Below, one piece after another: positions 1-5,085 of a DNA stretch of 5,085 nucleotides. Both the position numbers and the translations under genes were made by a program. This DNA is from Acidobacteriota bacterium (GTDB taxonomy: Bacteria > Acidobacteriota > Terriglobia > Terriglobales > Acidobacteriaceae). How positions within the stretch are numbered: the stretch's first letter is position 1; every line of letters begins with the position of its first letter. Below the pieces are notes generated by a model that was not told the origin of the DNA, searched no databases, and saw only the letters and a program-made list of their open reading frames with translations. The stretch covers positions 1-5,085 of the forward strand of contig QIAW01000006.1 in the NCBI GenBank assembly GCA_003225655.1. The letters are read 5' to 3'.

Positions 1-2
1 GG

Positions 3-317
3 GGCACTCTGGAAGGCACTCAGCAAGGCACTCCCGGCAATGGTCCCAGGAACTACTTCCACGGGCCCGGCGTCAACAACTGGGATATGTCGCTCTTCAA
101 GCAGATTCCCATGCCGGGCGAGCGCTTCAAACTCCAGTTCCGCGCCGAAGCCTACGATGTGTTTAACACAACTAACTTCACTTCGGTGGATACCAAGACG
201 CAATTCCAGGCCGATTACTTGGGTAACTTCTCACCGCAAAAGAATATAACCTTTGGAAAATTCACCAACGCCTCTCTCAAACGCCGCTTGCAGTTGGCTC
301 TAAGACTCAGCTTCTAG
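3..317 (+). CDS. TonB-dependent receptor, Oar-like, C-terminal fragment (5' end outside window)
   Basis: The reading frame is open from the left edge and ends at TAG 315-317, leaving about 104 residues of a larger outer-membrane protein. The visible part has the pattern of the last strands of Oar-like (carboxypeptidase-regulatory plus TonB-dependent barrel) receptors common in Acidobacteria: an N-Y-F-H-G-P-G-x-N-N-W-D motif, then SLFKQIPM, then FRAEAYDVFNTTNF, and a terminal amphipathic strand RRLQLALRLSF. Ending on phenylalanine is the classic C-terminal signal for BAM-dependent barrel insertion. Such receptors bind large ligands (sugars, peptides, siderophores) and import them using TonB energy; the substrate cannot be told from this fragment. 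The plug and most of the barrel lie outside the window. A perfect hairpin follows 20 nt after the stop, so it is probably the last gene of its transcript. Family assignment is fairly sure; specificity is unknown. Confidence 0.85.
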   Translation, partial: GTLEGTQQGTPGNGPRNYFHGPGVNNWDMSLFKQIPMPGERFKLQFRAEAYDVFNTTNFTSVDTKTQFQADYLGNFSPQKNITFGKFTNASLKRRLQLALRLSF

Positions 318-337
318 CAGGGGACTGTTAAAACGGC

Positions 338-372
338 TTCCCCCGGATTTACTTCAAGTAAATCCGGGGGAA
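338..372 (+). terminator. Perfect 16-bp inverted repeat after the receptor gene, candidate terminator
   Basis: The arm at 338-353 (TTCCCCCGGATTTACT) is perfectly complementary to 357-372, with a three-base loop TCA. It starts 20 nt after the receptor stop codon, where a transcription terminator would be expected, and five consecutive G-C pairs near the base make it stable. The 3' flank is AATCTACCT, not a T tract, so it is not a textbook intrinsic terminator. On the opposite strand the flank after the stem (GCCGTTTTAACAG) contains a T4 run. A role in mRNA 3'-end protection, or membership of a REP-like palindrome family, is equally possible. Confidence 0.5.
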
Positions 373-472
373 ATCTACCTCGCGACAAGACTAGCTGCTC
401 GTGCTGTGAAGAGCCCCGTCGAGACTCTCAGACAGTTAATCACCCAGGTTACGAGAGAGCTTTTCTAGTACC

Positions 473-499
473 GAGTACTGACAATTGAGTACTGCCAAT
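473..499. repeat. Short direct repeat GAGTACTGMCAAT, two units
   Basis: Two 13-bp units, GAGTACTGACAAT (473-485) and GAGTACTGCCAAT (487-499), differ at one base and are separated by one T. Each contains the palindrome AGTACT, so the pair is also an inverted repeat, and a related AGTACCGAGTACT lies immediately upstream. It could be a binding site or merely low-complexity intergenic sequence; nothing shows function. Confidence 0.45.
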
Positions 500-561
500 G
501 GAGCGTATTTCAAAAATATTCGCGCGATGATTTATAGAGTGACCTCAGGGAGCTGAAGCCA

Positions 562-607
562 TTATTTTAGAGCTCTTTCGGCACGGATAAATCCGTACCC
601 TGACACA
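562..607. repeat. Dispersed hairpin repeat, copy 1
   Basis: This segment aligns with 4401-4447 over nearly its whole length with a single one-base gap. The shared elements are TTATTTT, GAGC, CTTnCGGCACG, a small hairpin, and CCTGAYACA. The hairpin is ACGGAT (583-588), AA, ATCCGT (591-596), effectively a 5-6-bp stem closing a TAAA loop. Stem bases differ from copy 2 but pairing is kept. It lies between genes, and its unit boundaries are estimated from only two copies. Confidence 0.6.
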
Positions 608-626
608 AACTTTTTTTTGAAACACG

Positions 627-664
627 CTCTACTGCTTTCTGTAACCTCTACTGCTTTCTGTAAC
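627..664. repeat. Perfect 19-bp tandem duplication
   Basis: CTCTACTGCTTTCTGTAAC occurs at 627-645 and again without spacing at 646-664, with no mismatch. The sequence continues with GCTCCT, which resembles the unit start only briefly, so there are just two copies. It is probably a recent slippage duplication in the leader region of the next gene, and copy number may vary between strains. Confidence 0.85.
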
Positions 665-690
665 GCTCCTCGTTGCCATCGCACTATCAA

Positions 691-720
691 TTGAGAGCCT
701 GTACAGATCCAAAAAAGAAT
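691..720 (+). promoter_or_regulatory. Weak candidate sigma-70-like promoter
   Basis: TTGAGA (691-696) matches the -35 consensus at five of six bases. AAGAAT (715-720) matches the -10 consensus at four of six, with an 18-nt spacer. It would give a leader of about 150 nt before the ATG at 875. A competing -10-like TACAAT at 801-806 has no convincing -35 partner. Neither is strong, and acidobacterial promoters are poorly characterised. Confidence 0.22.
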
Positions 721-724
721 GTAA

Positions 725-747
725 GAAGCCCTGCGATTGCGGGCTTC
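725..747 (+). other. Hairpin in the leader of the cupredoxin-like gene
   Basis: GAAGCCC (725-731) pairs perfectly with GGGCTTC (741-747). The inner GC/GC bases of the nine-base loop can extend the stem if the T at 732 bulges out. It lies about 130 nt before the chosen start codon, downstream of the candidate promoter at 691-720, so it would be in the mRNA leader if that promoter is real. It has no following T run, so termination is unlikely. Confidence 0.35.
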
Positions 748-861
748 GAAGGGGTTTGAGCCGGTGCAATATGGCTGTAGTTTTGGGCCTTATCTTGCGC
801 TACAATTACACCTCCCCTCAGATTACCGAACGAGTTTGCAGGCCCGTGGGTTCTTCGTTGC

Positions 862-866
862 AAGGA
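862..866 (+). promoter_or_regulatory. Shine-Dalgarno site deciding the start at 875
   Basis: AAGGA lies eight bases before ATG 875. This spacing, with a signal peptide beginning directly at that ATG, favours it over the in-frame TTG at 737, which would add 46 non-hydrophobic residues in front of the signal peptide. Confidence 0.75.
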
Positions 867-874
867 CGTATCGA

Positions 875-3178
875 ATGAGAGTGCCTTTGTTCCAGAGGAC
901 TTTGCGCCCTGCCTTGCGCTTCGGCGTGCTGGCGCTGGTGTTTGTCTGCATGGCCCATACGCCTGCTGCTGCCCAAAATTGCAGCTTCGGTTGTACAGTC
1001 GTCTATGCTACCCAGGATACCAATCAGGGAACGAGCTGTTTTAGTTTGAATTCTTCCACCTGCTCCTCGGCAAATCCCTTAACGTCGCATGTCAGTTTCG
1101 GTCTGACGGTTGACTTCTTTCAACCCACTGGACAGACCTTTGGGAGCCATTCGGCGACTTCGGGTACATGTCCAGGTGGCGTTTGCACTGGAAACAGTTT
1201 CTTCGACACCGGCACCATGTCAAATCCGACAGACTACTACGTGACCTTCGATGGCCATTCTACGGCAGGCGGCAACCTGAACGCGGGAAGCTACAATTAT
1301 TTCTGCATCCCTCACGGCGCTGGTATGCGGGGTGTTCTCATTGTCGATCCGGATGGCACTACGGTATCCCTCAGCCGCACTGCCGGTCCCAATCCTTCGA
1401 TCTTTGGGCAATCGGTGACCTTCACAGCTACAGTCAACAACAATGTTTTCTTTTCGTCGGTCACTCCCACAGGTACGGTCACATTTGAGGATTTCGGCGT
1501 TGCTATTAGTGCTCCACTGACCCTGATATCCGGTTCTCGCAGTTTTGCGATTTCTTCACTTTCTGGCGGGGTCCACAGCATTACCGCTGTTTATACTCCC
1601 GCGAATGGAAATTTTTCCGGCTCGACTTCTGGCGCCCTTAGTCACACTGTGAATGCAGCCAATACCTCAACGGCGCTGGCGCTTACCAGTGGCACAAATC
1701 CGGCGACGGCGGGTCAATCGGTTAGTTTTACGGCCAGTGTCAGCAATACCAGCGGCACCGGAGTTGTTCCAACGGGCACGGCTACCTTCGAAGACAATGG
1801 CACTCCCCTTGGTGGGGGAACAATCGCACTCGACGGCGCCGGCCATGCTGTTTTTACCACCTCTGCTTTGGCAGGAGGAACGCATCCCATCACCGCCGTA
1901 TTTAATGCCAATAGTAATTTCAATGGGAGCGCATCATCGGTCATTAATGAAGCTGTGCATGACTTTACGCTCAGCATCTCTAATCCGGTGCAATCTGTGC
2001 TGCCCAATCAAACCGCAACCTTCAATGGCACGCTCTCTGCTTTTGGCGGATATAGCAGCACCATAACTGTGATCTGCCAGGGCAGTCCGCCGGCCACCTG
2101 CACCGGCGCTTCTGTGCCGCTGGCGGCCAATGCGCAGAATGTGCCCTTTACGGTAACCGCCAGCAACCCCGCGGTTGCCAACTTCAGCTTTAGCATCTCG
2201 GGCAGCGGAGTGGAGTCGCTCACGCACGCCGTCCCGGTTACGCTGAGCGTGGGCAGTTTCAGCTTCTCACAGCCGACACCAAGCTCGGTCAGCGCTGTCC
2301 AAGGCAGTCCCAACGATCCCAGCAGCCCCATCACCTTCCAGATTTCTTCTCTTGGGTCTTTCGCCGGAGAGGTGGATCTGAATTGCCCCTCCCCGCCCTC
2401 CGGCGTAGCTTGCATCTTCTCCAATGGTGCTTCGACTCAGGCTTTGACATTGAGTCCTGGACAGGTGATTAATGACACACTGGTTCTGAACACCAGTTCT
2501 TCGGTAAGTGTGGGATCCCATCCCGTCACGATACAGGCCACACCGGTAGCAGCACCGGGCCAGTTTCAGACCCGAAGTGTGACGCTGAACGAAACGGCTG
2601 GTGCCGGACCAGCATCGGTGACACTTGTTTATTTTGGCCCTTATACCAGTCAGGGTTGGCCAGGTGGACCTGCCTTTACCTATCCCTATCCTTCCACCGC
2701 CCCAACTCTAGTTGGCATTGGTGTTCCGTATACTTTCAAAGTAACTGCGGTCGACTACAGCAATTACAATAGCGGCGGCGGATGTACGGGTGCAGGTGCT
2801 TGCGACGATTCAACGGGTGTGCAGTTGCTGATTAGCTTTTCGGAACCGGTCACAATCGCTTCAGCAGTGGTCTCTTTTAACAATAGTGGTAGCGACAATT
2901 GCGTCACTCAAAGTTCTACAGCCACACTGTGCAATTTACATACGATTACTTATGCATCTCCGTTCTACAAAGAGATAACGGTGAACGTAGTGCCGCCCTT
3001 TGGTAGAAAGGTCGATGCTTTTGTGATGGTTTCTTCTTCAGTTCCGAATCCGGGATATCCGAGTTGCAGTGGCACCTACGCAAACAACACCTGTACCCTT
3101 GTTCACGCCACCACAAGAACCAGGCCTCGTCCCATGGTGCGTGCCGGACAGAACACGCAAAATACCAATCCGAAATAG
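875..3178 (+). CDS. Secreted multidomain protein: cupredoxin-like domain plus Ig-like repeats
   Basis: The 767-residue product starts with a Sec signal peptide (R-rich n-region, hydrophobic residues about 17-27, likely cleavage after AAA at 31-33). Residues ~34-158 resemble a cupredoxin: H92 in GSHSATSGT and the cluster C144-x2-H147-x3-M151 within YNYFCIPHGAGM match the His/Cys-His-Met ligands of type 1 copper sites in plastocyanin-like electron carriers. Residues ~164-260 and ~264-361 are two Ig-like repeats (GQSVTFTA, PTGTVTFED, GGxHxITAVY blocks). Residues ~362-459 and ~460-572 look like further beta-sandwich modules, with DFTLSIS and an SFAGEVDLNC-type block. Residues ~573-767 are unrecognised, with three CxnC-like pairs, ending in a basic, Asn-rich tail without a membrane anchor or sorting signal that I recognise. 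It precedes the decaheme cytochrome by 148 nt on the same strand. Electron transfer is inferred; the copper site could instead be structural or degenerate. The domain style is well supported, the role is not. Confidence 0.8.
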   Translation: MRVPLFQRTLRPALRFGVLALVFVCMAHTPAAAQNCSFGCTVVYATQDTNQGTSCFSLNSSTCSSANPLTSHVSFGLTVDFFQPTGQTFGSHSATSGTCPGGVCTGNSFFDTGTMSNPTDYYVTFDGHSTAGGNLNAGSYNYFCIPHGAGMRGVLIVDPDGTTVSLSRTAGPNPSIFGQSVTFTATVNNNVFFSSVTPTGTVTFEDFGVAISAPLTLISGSRSFAISSLSGGVHSITAVYTPANGNFSGSTSGALSHTVNAANTSTALALTSGTNPATAGQSVSFTASVSNTSGTGVVPTGTATFEDNGTPLGGGTIALDGAGHAVFTTSALAGGTHPITAVFNANSNFNGSASSVINEAVHDFTLSISNPVQSVLPNQTATFNGTLSAFGGYSSTITVICQGSPPATCTGASVPLAANAQNVPFTVTASNPAVANFSFSISGSGVESLTHAVPVTLSVGSFSFSQPTPSSVSAVQGSPNDPSSPITFQISSLGSFAGEVDLNCPSPPSGVACIFSNGASTQALTLSPGQVINDTLVLNTSSSVSVGSHPVTIQATPVAAPGQFQTRSVTLNETAGAGPASVTLVYFGPYTSQGWPGGPAFTYPYPSTAPTLVGIGVPYTFKVTAVDYSNYNSGGGCTGAGACDDSTGVQLLISFSEPVTIASAVVSFNNSGSDNCVTQSSTATLCNLHTITYASPFYKEITVNVVPPFGRKVDAFVMVSSSVPNPGYPSCSGTYANNTCTLVHATTRTRPRPMVRAGQNTQNTNPK

Positions 3179-3219
3179 AAATTTATATTCATCTCCTTTC
3201 GACGCGGCTGCTCCATAGA

Positions 3220-3248
3220 CGGAGTGGCAACCGGCGATTGGCACTCCG
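3220..3248 (+). terminator. Hairpin after the cupredoxin-like gene, weak candidate terminator
   Basis: CGGAGTG (3220-3226) pairs with CACTCCG (3242-3248). Inside, after a G-G mismatch, CAA pairs with TTG around the loop CCGGCGA. It lies 42 nt after the stop codon. No T run follows (CTTGTCAAATA), so factor-independent termination is doubtful, and read-through into the cytochrome gene remains possible. Confidence 0.35.
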
Positions 3249-3249
3249 C

Positions 3250-3269
3250 TTGTCAAATATTTGTCAAAT
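3250..3269. promoter_or_regulatory. Phased direct repeat TTGTCAAAT upstream of the cytochrome gene
   Basis: TTGTCAAAT occurs at 3250-3258 and again at 3261-3269, so the units are offset by 11 bp, about one helical turn. It lies 57 nt before the cytochrome ATG, where an operator or activator site would sit. TTGTCA also resembles a -35 hexamer, but I see no good -10 at 16-18 nt. Binding of a regulator is a guess from geometry alone. Confidence 0.35.
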
Positions 3270-3326
3270 GTGTTCATCTGCAGAGAGCCTGCCATCTTTT
3301 GCTGATATCTTGTCTGAGCATCGCTC

Positions 3327-4253
3327 ATGACCAGCATCCGCTTCCTGTTTTGGCGCAGGCTCGTGTTCGTGATTGCTGTGGTTGGCCTCGTCGCGCGTGC
3401 ATCTGCCCAGGAAAAACAACCCGCGCCCGCCAAGCTGCCGCCTGGGTTTATCGGCTCCGGGAGCTGTAAGGATTGCCACCAGGAAATCTACAAGAACTTT
3501 GCCACCACGCCGCATTGGAAGATTGCCTTTGACAAGCGCGATGCGGCAACTGTAACCGGGCAGTGCGAATCCTGCCACGGGCCGGGCGGGGAGCACGTAC
3601 AGTCGGGCGGCGATCCGGCAAAGATCGTTTCTTTCAAGGGCGCCTCCGCGGATAAGATCACTGCCGCCTGCCTCACCTGCCACCAGTACGGAGAAGAGCA
3701 TAGCAACTTCCTGCGCTCGGCCCACAAGAGCAATGACGTGAACTGCCTCGACTGCCACTCGCCGCATCACTACCGCCAGCCGCAATATTTGTTAGTCAAG
3801 CCGCAGCCGCAGTTATGCTACGCGTGCCATTCCGAGATTAAGCCTGATTTCGCCAAGACCTTCCATCATCGCGTGGACGAAAAGCTGATCAAGTGCACCG
3901 ATTGCCATAACCAGCATGGCAGCTTCGTAAATACGCAGTTGCGGACCGCCGCCAGCCAGGATGCGGTATGCCTCAAGTGTCACGTGGAAAAATCCGGTCC
4001 TTTCGTCTTCGAGCACGCCCCCCAGGTGACCGAGGGATGCACTTCGTGCCACGTTCCTCATGGCTCCGCGAACCCCCGCTTGCTGAAGCGCAGCAACGTC
4101 AATTTACTCTGTCTCGAGTGCCACACGGTCAGCTTTGGCTCCGGAGTGCGTGGCACCCCCGGCTACCACGACCAGGCGGCGCAGTTTCAAGCATGCACCC
4201 TGTGCCACGCAAATCTCCACGGTTCCAACTTTAACCAGTTCTTTTTCAAATGA
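3327..4253 (+). CDS. Periplasmic decaheme c-type cytochrome, MtrA/DmsE family
   Basis: The 308-residue product has a Sec signal peptide (FWRR n-region, hydrophobic 12-23, likely cleavage after ARASA, residue 27). Exactly ten CXXCH heme-binding motifs follow, with first cysteines at residues 47, 80, 115, 140, 164, 190, 215, 238, 262 and 290. There are more than ten other histidines (63, 90, 125, 133, 147, 148, 180, 181, 197, 230, 245, 281, 298), enough to serve as distal ligands for bis-His hemes. Length, heme count and spacing fit MtrA/DmsE/PioA cytochromes, which sit in the periplasm and plug into an MtrB-type barrel to move electrons across the outer membrane. The barrel gene follows after 317 nt, supporting this. 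Only a weak GAG (3316-3318) precedes the ATG at 8 nt, but the signal peptide fits this start. Direction of electron flow, terminal partner and whether it serves metal reduction, DMSO-type respiration or oxidation cannot be read from sequence. Confidence 0.93.
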   Translation: MTSIRFLFWRRLVFVIAVVGLVARASAQEKQPAPAKLPPGFIGSGSCKDCHQEIYKNFATTPHWKIAFDKRDAATVTGQCESCHGPGGEHVQSGGDPAKIVSFKGASADKITAACLTCHQYGEEHSNFLRSAHKSNDVNCLDCHSPHHYRQPQYLLVKPQPQLCYACHSEIKPDFAKTFHHRVDEKLIKCTDCHNQHGSFVNTQLRTAASQDAVCLKCHVEKSGPFVFEHAPQVTEGCTSCHVPHGSANPRLLKRSNVNLLCLECHTVSFGSGVRGTPGYHDQAAQFQACTLCHANLHGSNFNQFFFK

Positions 4254-4400
4254 TGACGGCGGGAAAATTCGGTTGGAAATTGCCTTTATGGGACGGTTTT
4301 ACCCATGGAGTGGAAGGGGCACATCTACCGAGGTTGCGGAAGAAGTCTTTTCTATGGCGCTCCGCTTCGCTGCGCGCATGCCTGCGGCAGCAAGGAATTG

Positions 4401-4447
4401 TTATTTTTGAGCGGCTTACGGCACGAGTAAACTCGTGTCCTGATACA
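4401..4447. repeat. Dispersed hairpin repeat, copy 2
   Basis: This is homologous to 562-607. The hairpin CACGAGT (4422-4428), AA, ACTCGTG (4431-4437) can be extended by a G-T pair (4421/4438) and a G-C pair (4420/4439), and is longer than in copy 1. Two stem pairs differ from copy 1 with pairing preserved. It begins with a TTATTTTT run and ends with CCTGATACA, as copy 1 does. Confidence 0.6.
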
Positions 4448-4497
4448 CGTCTTCACACACGAGGACTTTTTCCGCAGTCTCTTCAGCCGTGCCGTAA
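4416..4497. repeat. 82-bp segment bounded by a perfect 10-bp inverted repeat
   Basis: TTACGGCACG (4416-4425) is perfectly complementary to CGTGCCGTAA (4488-4497). The left arm shares bases with the stem of the inner hairpin at 4420-4439, so the two foldings compete. Between the arms a second small stem forms from 4461-4467 and 4476-4481 with one bulged G. The arrangement resembles a miniature palindromic element or an RNA switch-like leader, but no target-site duplication is evident. Confidence 0.5.
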
Positions 4498-4570
4498 AAA
4501 CTCCACAAGAACATGGGTTTCTGAGGCGACAAATCCGGCTTCTAAGATTGTCTATGCAATTATTTCCTCC

Positions 4571-5085
4571 ATGTTGCTCCTCTTTTCACTTTCCACATGG
4601 GCGCAGCAGCCAGACGCGCCGCCTGAGGGCACAACCGCCGGCAACTACAATATCCGCCAGTCGGCGGAGTTCGGATACCGCATCACCGGCCAAAGCGGCA
4701 ATCGCAGCGTCTTCGACAGCTTCGTGGATGAGCACACCGGACTGCGCCTGCTCGACCAGTCGCTGGATGTACACTCGCTCAATAATGCGGGATTGCTCTT
4801 CGACTCATTTTCACTTTCCAGCTTCGGACTGGGCGGCGAGCCCTCGAGTGTTATCCGCCTGCGCGCATCAAAAAACAAACTCTATAACTTCAATGCCAGC
4901 TTCCGCCGCGACCATAATTATTGGGATTACAACCAGCTGGCCAATCCTCTCAACCCTCCAACCTCGCTGCCCTTTGTTCCCATTCTGAACTCACCGCACC
5001 GTTTCGATGTAATCCGCCGCATGAGCGATTACAATGCCACTCTCTTTCCCCAGTCGCGTCTGCGGCTGCGCCTGGCATATTCCCG
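4571..5085 (+). CDS. MtrB/PioB-like outer-membrane beta-barrel protein, 5' part (runs off window)
   Basis: The frame is open from ATG 4571 to the right edge (171 codons plus two bases). After a hydrophobic stretch ending STWAQ come barrel-like alternating strands with the blocks EFGYRIT, DEHTGLRLLDQSLDVHSL, FDSFSLSSFGLGGEP, LRASKNKLYNFNASFRRDHNYWDYNQLANPLNPP. I recognise these as the N-terminal region of acidobacterial MtrB/PioB-type proteins that accompany decaheme cytochromes. The protein would form the outer-membrane sheath holding the cytochrome encoded just upstream. No cysteine is present in the visible part, so the N-terminal CXXC motif of Shewanella MtrB is absent. The start is uncertain: from ATG 4571 the signal peptide is only about 12 residues with no basic n-region and no Shine-Dalgarno. 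In-frame codons just upstream read KIVYAIISS, which would complete a normal signal peptide, but no ATG, GTG or TTG precedes them nearby; ATT 4547 is the nearest conceivable start. The overlapping frame at 4548-4988 is a shadow. Confidence 0.82.
   Translation, partial: MLLLFSLSTWAQQPDAPPEGTTAGNYNIRQSAEFGYRITGQSGNRSVFDSFVDEHTGLRLLDQSLDVHSLNNAGLLFDSFSLSSFGLGGEPSSVIRLRASKNKLYNFNASFRRDHNYWDYNQLANPLNPPTSLPFVPILNSPHRFDVIRRMSDYNATLFPQSRLRLRLAYS

Larger units (their letters stand above)
318..874. other. Repeat-rich intergenic region without a recognisable gene
   Basis: I find no credible protein-coding gene or known RNA gene in this 557-nt stretch. The frame of the downstream gene stays open back to a TTG at 737, but the added 46 residues look non-coding and a much better start exists at 875. 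The region holds, in order, a perfect 16-bp hairpin (338-372), a degenerate 13-bp direct repeat (473-499), copy 1 of a dispersed hairpin repeat (562-607), a T8 run (611-618), a 19-bp tandem duplication (627-664), and promoter-like and hairpin sequences before the cupredoxin-like gene. It is visibly richer in A/T than the flanking coding sequence in several stretches. Confidence 0.7.
4254..4570. other. Intergenic region between cytochrome and barrel genes, with repeat element
   Basis: No convincing gene is visible in these 317 nt. The main content is copy 2 of the dispersed hairpin repeat (4401-4447) within a larger inverted repeat (4416-4497). The frame of the downstream barrel gene happens to stay open backwards through the repeat to at least a TTG at 4334, but the translated sequence has no protein character before about position 4541. 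No clear T-rich intrinsic terminator follows the cytochrome gene, so co-transcription with the barrel gene is possible despite the long gap. Confidence 0.6.

Noticed and set aside
40..249. Forward ORF overlapping the receptor fragment in another frame
   Set aside because: It lies within the receptor reading frame, has Ser/Thr/Arg-rich shadow composition, and shows no motif.
473..664. Possible CRISPR-like array from the short repeats
   Set aside because: The repeats are unrelated to each other, have two units at most, and lack regular spacers.
725..790. tRNA-like look of the GAAGCCC hairpin region
   Set aside because: No acceptor stem, T-loop consensus or anticodon arm can be assembled around it.
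737..874. N-terminal extension of the cupredoxin-like protein from TTG 737
   Set aside because: ATG 875 has AAGGA at good spacing and starts a proper signal peptide; the 46 extra residues would bury it.
2008..2424. 138-codon reverse-strand ORF inside the Ig-like region
   Set aside because: It is antisense shadow of a continuous 767-codon gene, with no recognisable motif or start signal.
3264..3785. 173-codon reverse-strand ORF
   Set aside because: It is antisense to the cytochrome gene, whose ten heme motifs leave no doubt about the coding strand.
4135..4410. 91-codon forward ORF crossing the cytochrome stop
   Set aside because: Most of it overlaps the cytochrome gene in another frame, and the remainder has no recognisable protein character.
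4548..4988. 146-codon forward ORF starting just before the barrel gene
   Set aside because: Its Ser/Arg/Thr-rich composition is typical of a shifted frame; the frame from 4571 carries the conserved barrel blocks.

Overview
The window looks like chromosomal DNA from an acidobacterium (phylum Acidobacteriota). This rests on protein style, not on a database search: an Oar-type TonB-dependent receptor tail ending in an aromatic residue, a secreted protein made of Ig-like repeats of the kind abundant in that phylum, and a decaheme cytochrome next to an MtrB/PioB-like outer-membrane barrel with the blocks GYRIT, RLLDQSLDVHSL, SSFGLGGEP and LANPLNPP. All genes lie on the + strand.

Layout. (1) Positions 3-317 hold the last ~104 codons of a TonB-dependent receptor. 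(2) Positions 318-874 are non-coding and rich in repeats: a perfect 16-bp hairpin just after the receptor stop, a degenerate direct repeat, copy 1 of a dispersed hairpin repeat, a perfect 19-bp tandem duplication, and weak promoter-like sequence. (3) Positions 875-3178 encode a 767-residue secreted protein with an N-terminal cupredoxin-like (type 1 copper) domain followed by Ig-like/beta-sandwich modules and an unrecognised Cys-containing C-terminal region. (4) Positions 3179-3326 are a short spacer with a hairpin and an 11-bp-phased direct repeat. (5) Positions 3327-4253 encode a 308-residue periplasmic decaheme c-type cytochrome of the MtrA/DmsE family with exactly ten CXXCH motifs. (6) Positions 4254-4570 are non-coding and contain copy 2 of the dispersed hairpin repeat inside a larger inverted repeat. 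(7) From 4571 to the window edge runs the 5' part of an MtrB/PioB-like outer-membrane beta-barrel gene, open past the end.

Functionally, the cytochrome and barrel form the two core parts of a porin-cytochrome conduit that carries electrons across the outer membrane. The cupredoxin-like protein just upstream could be an electron-transfer partner, but that is inferred only from adjacency and a copper-ligand motif. The receptor fragment is probably unrelated. The most notable points are the multidomain blue-copper-like protein beside an MtrAB-like conduit, a repeat whose two copies show compensatory stem changes, and the unresolved start of the barrel gene.
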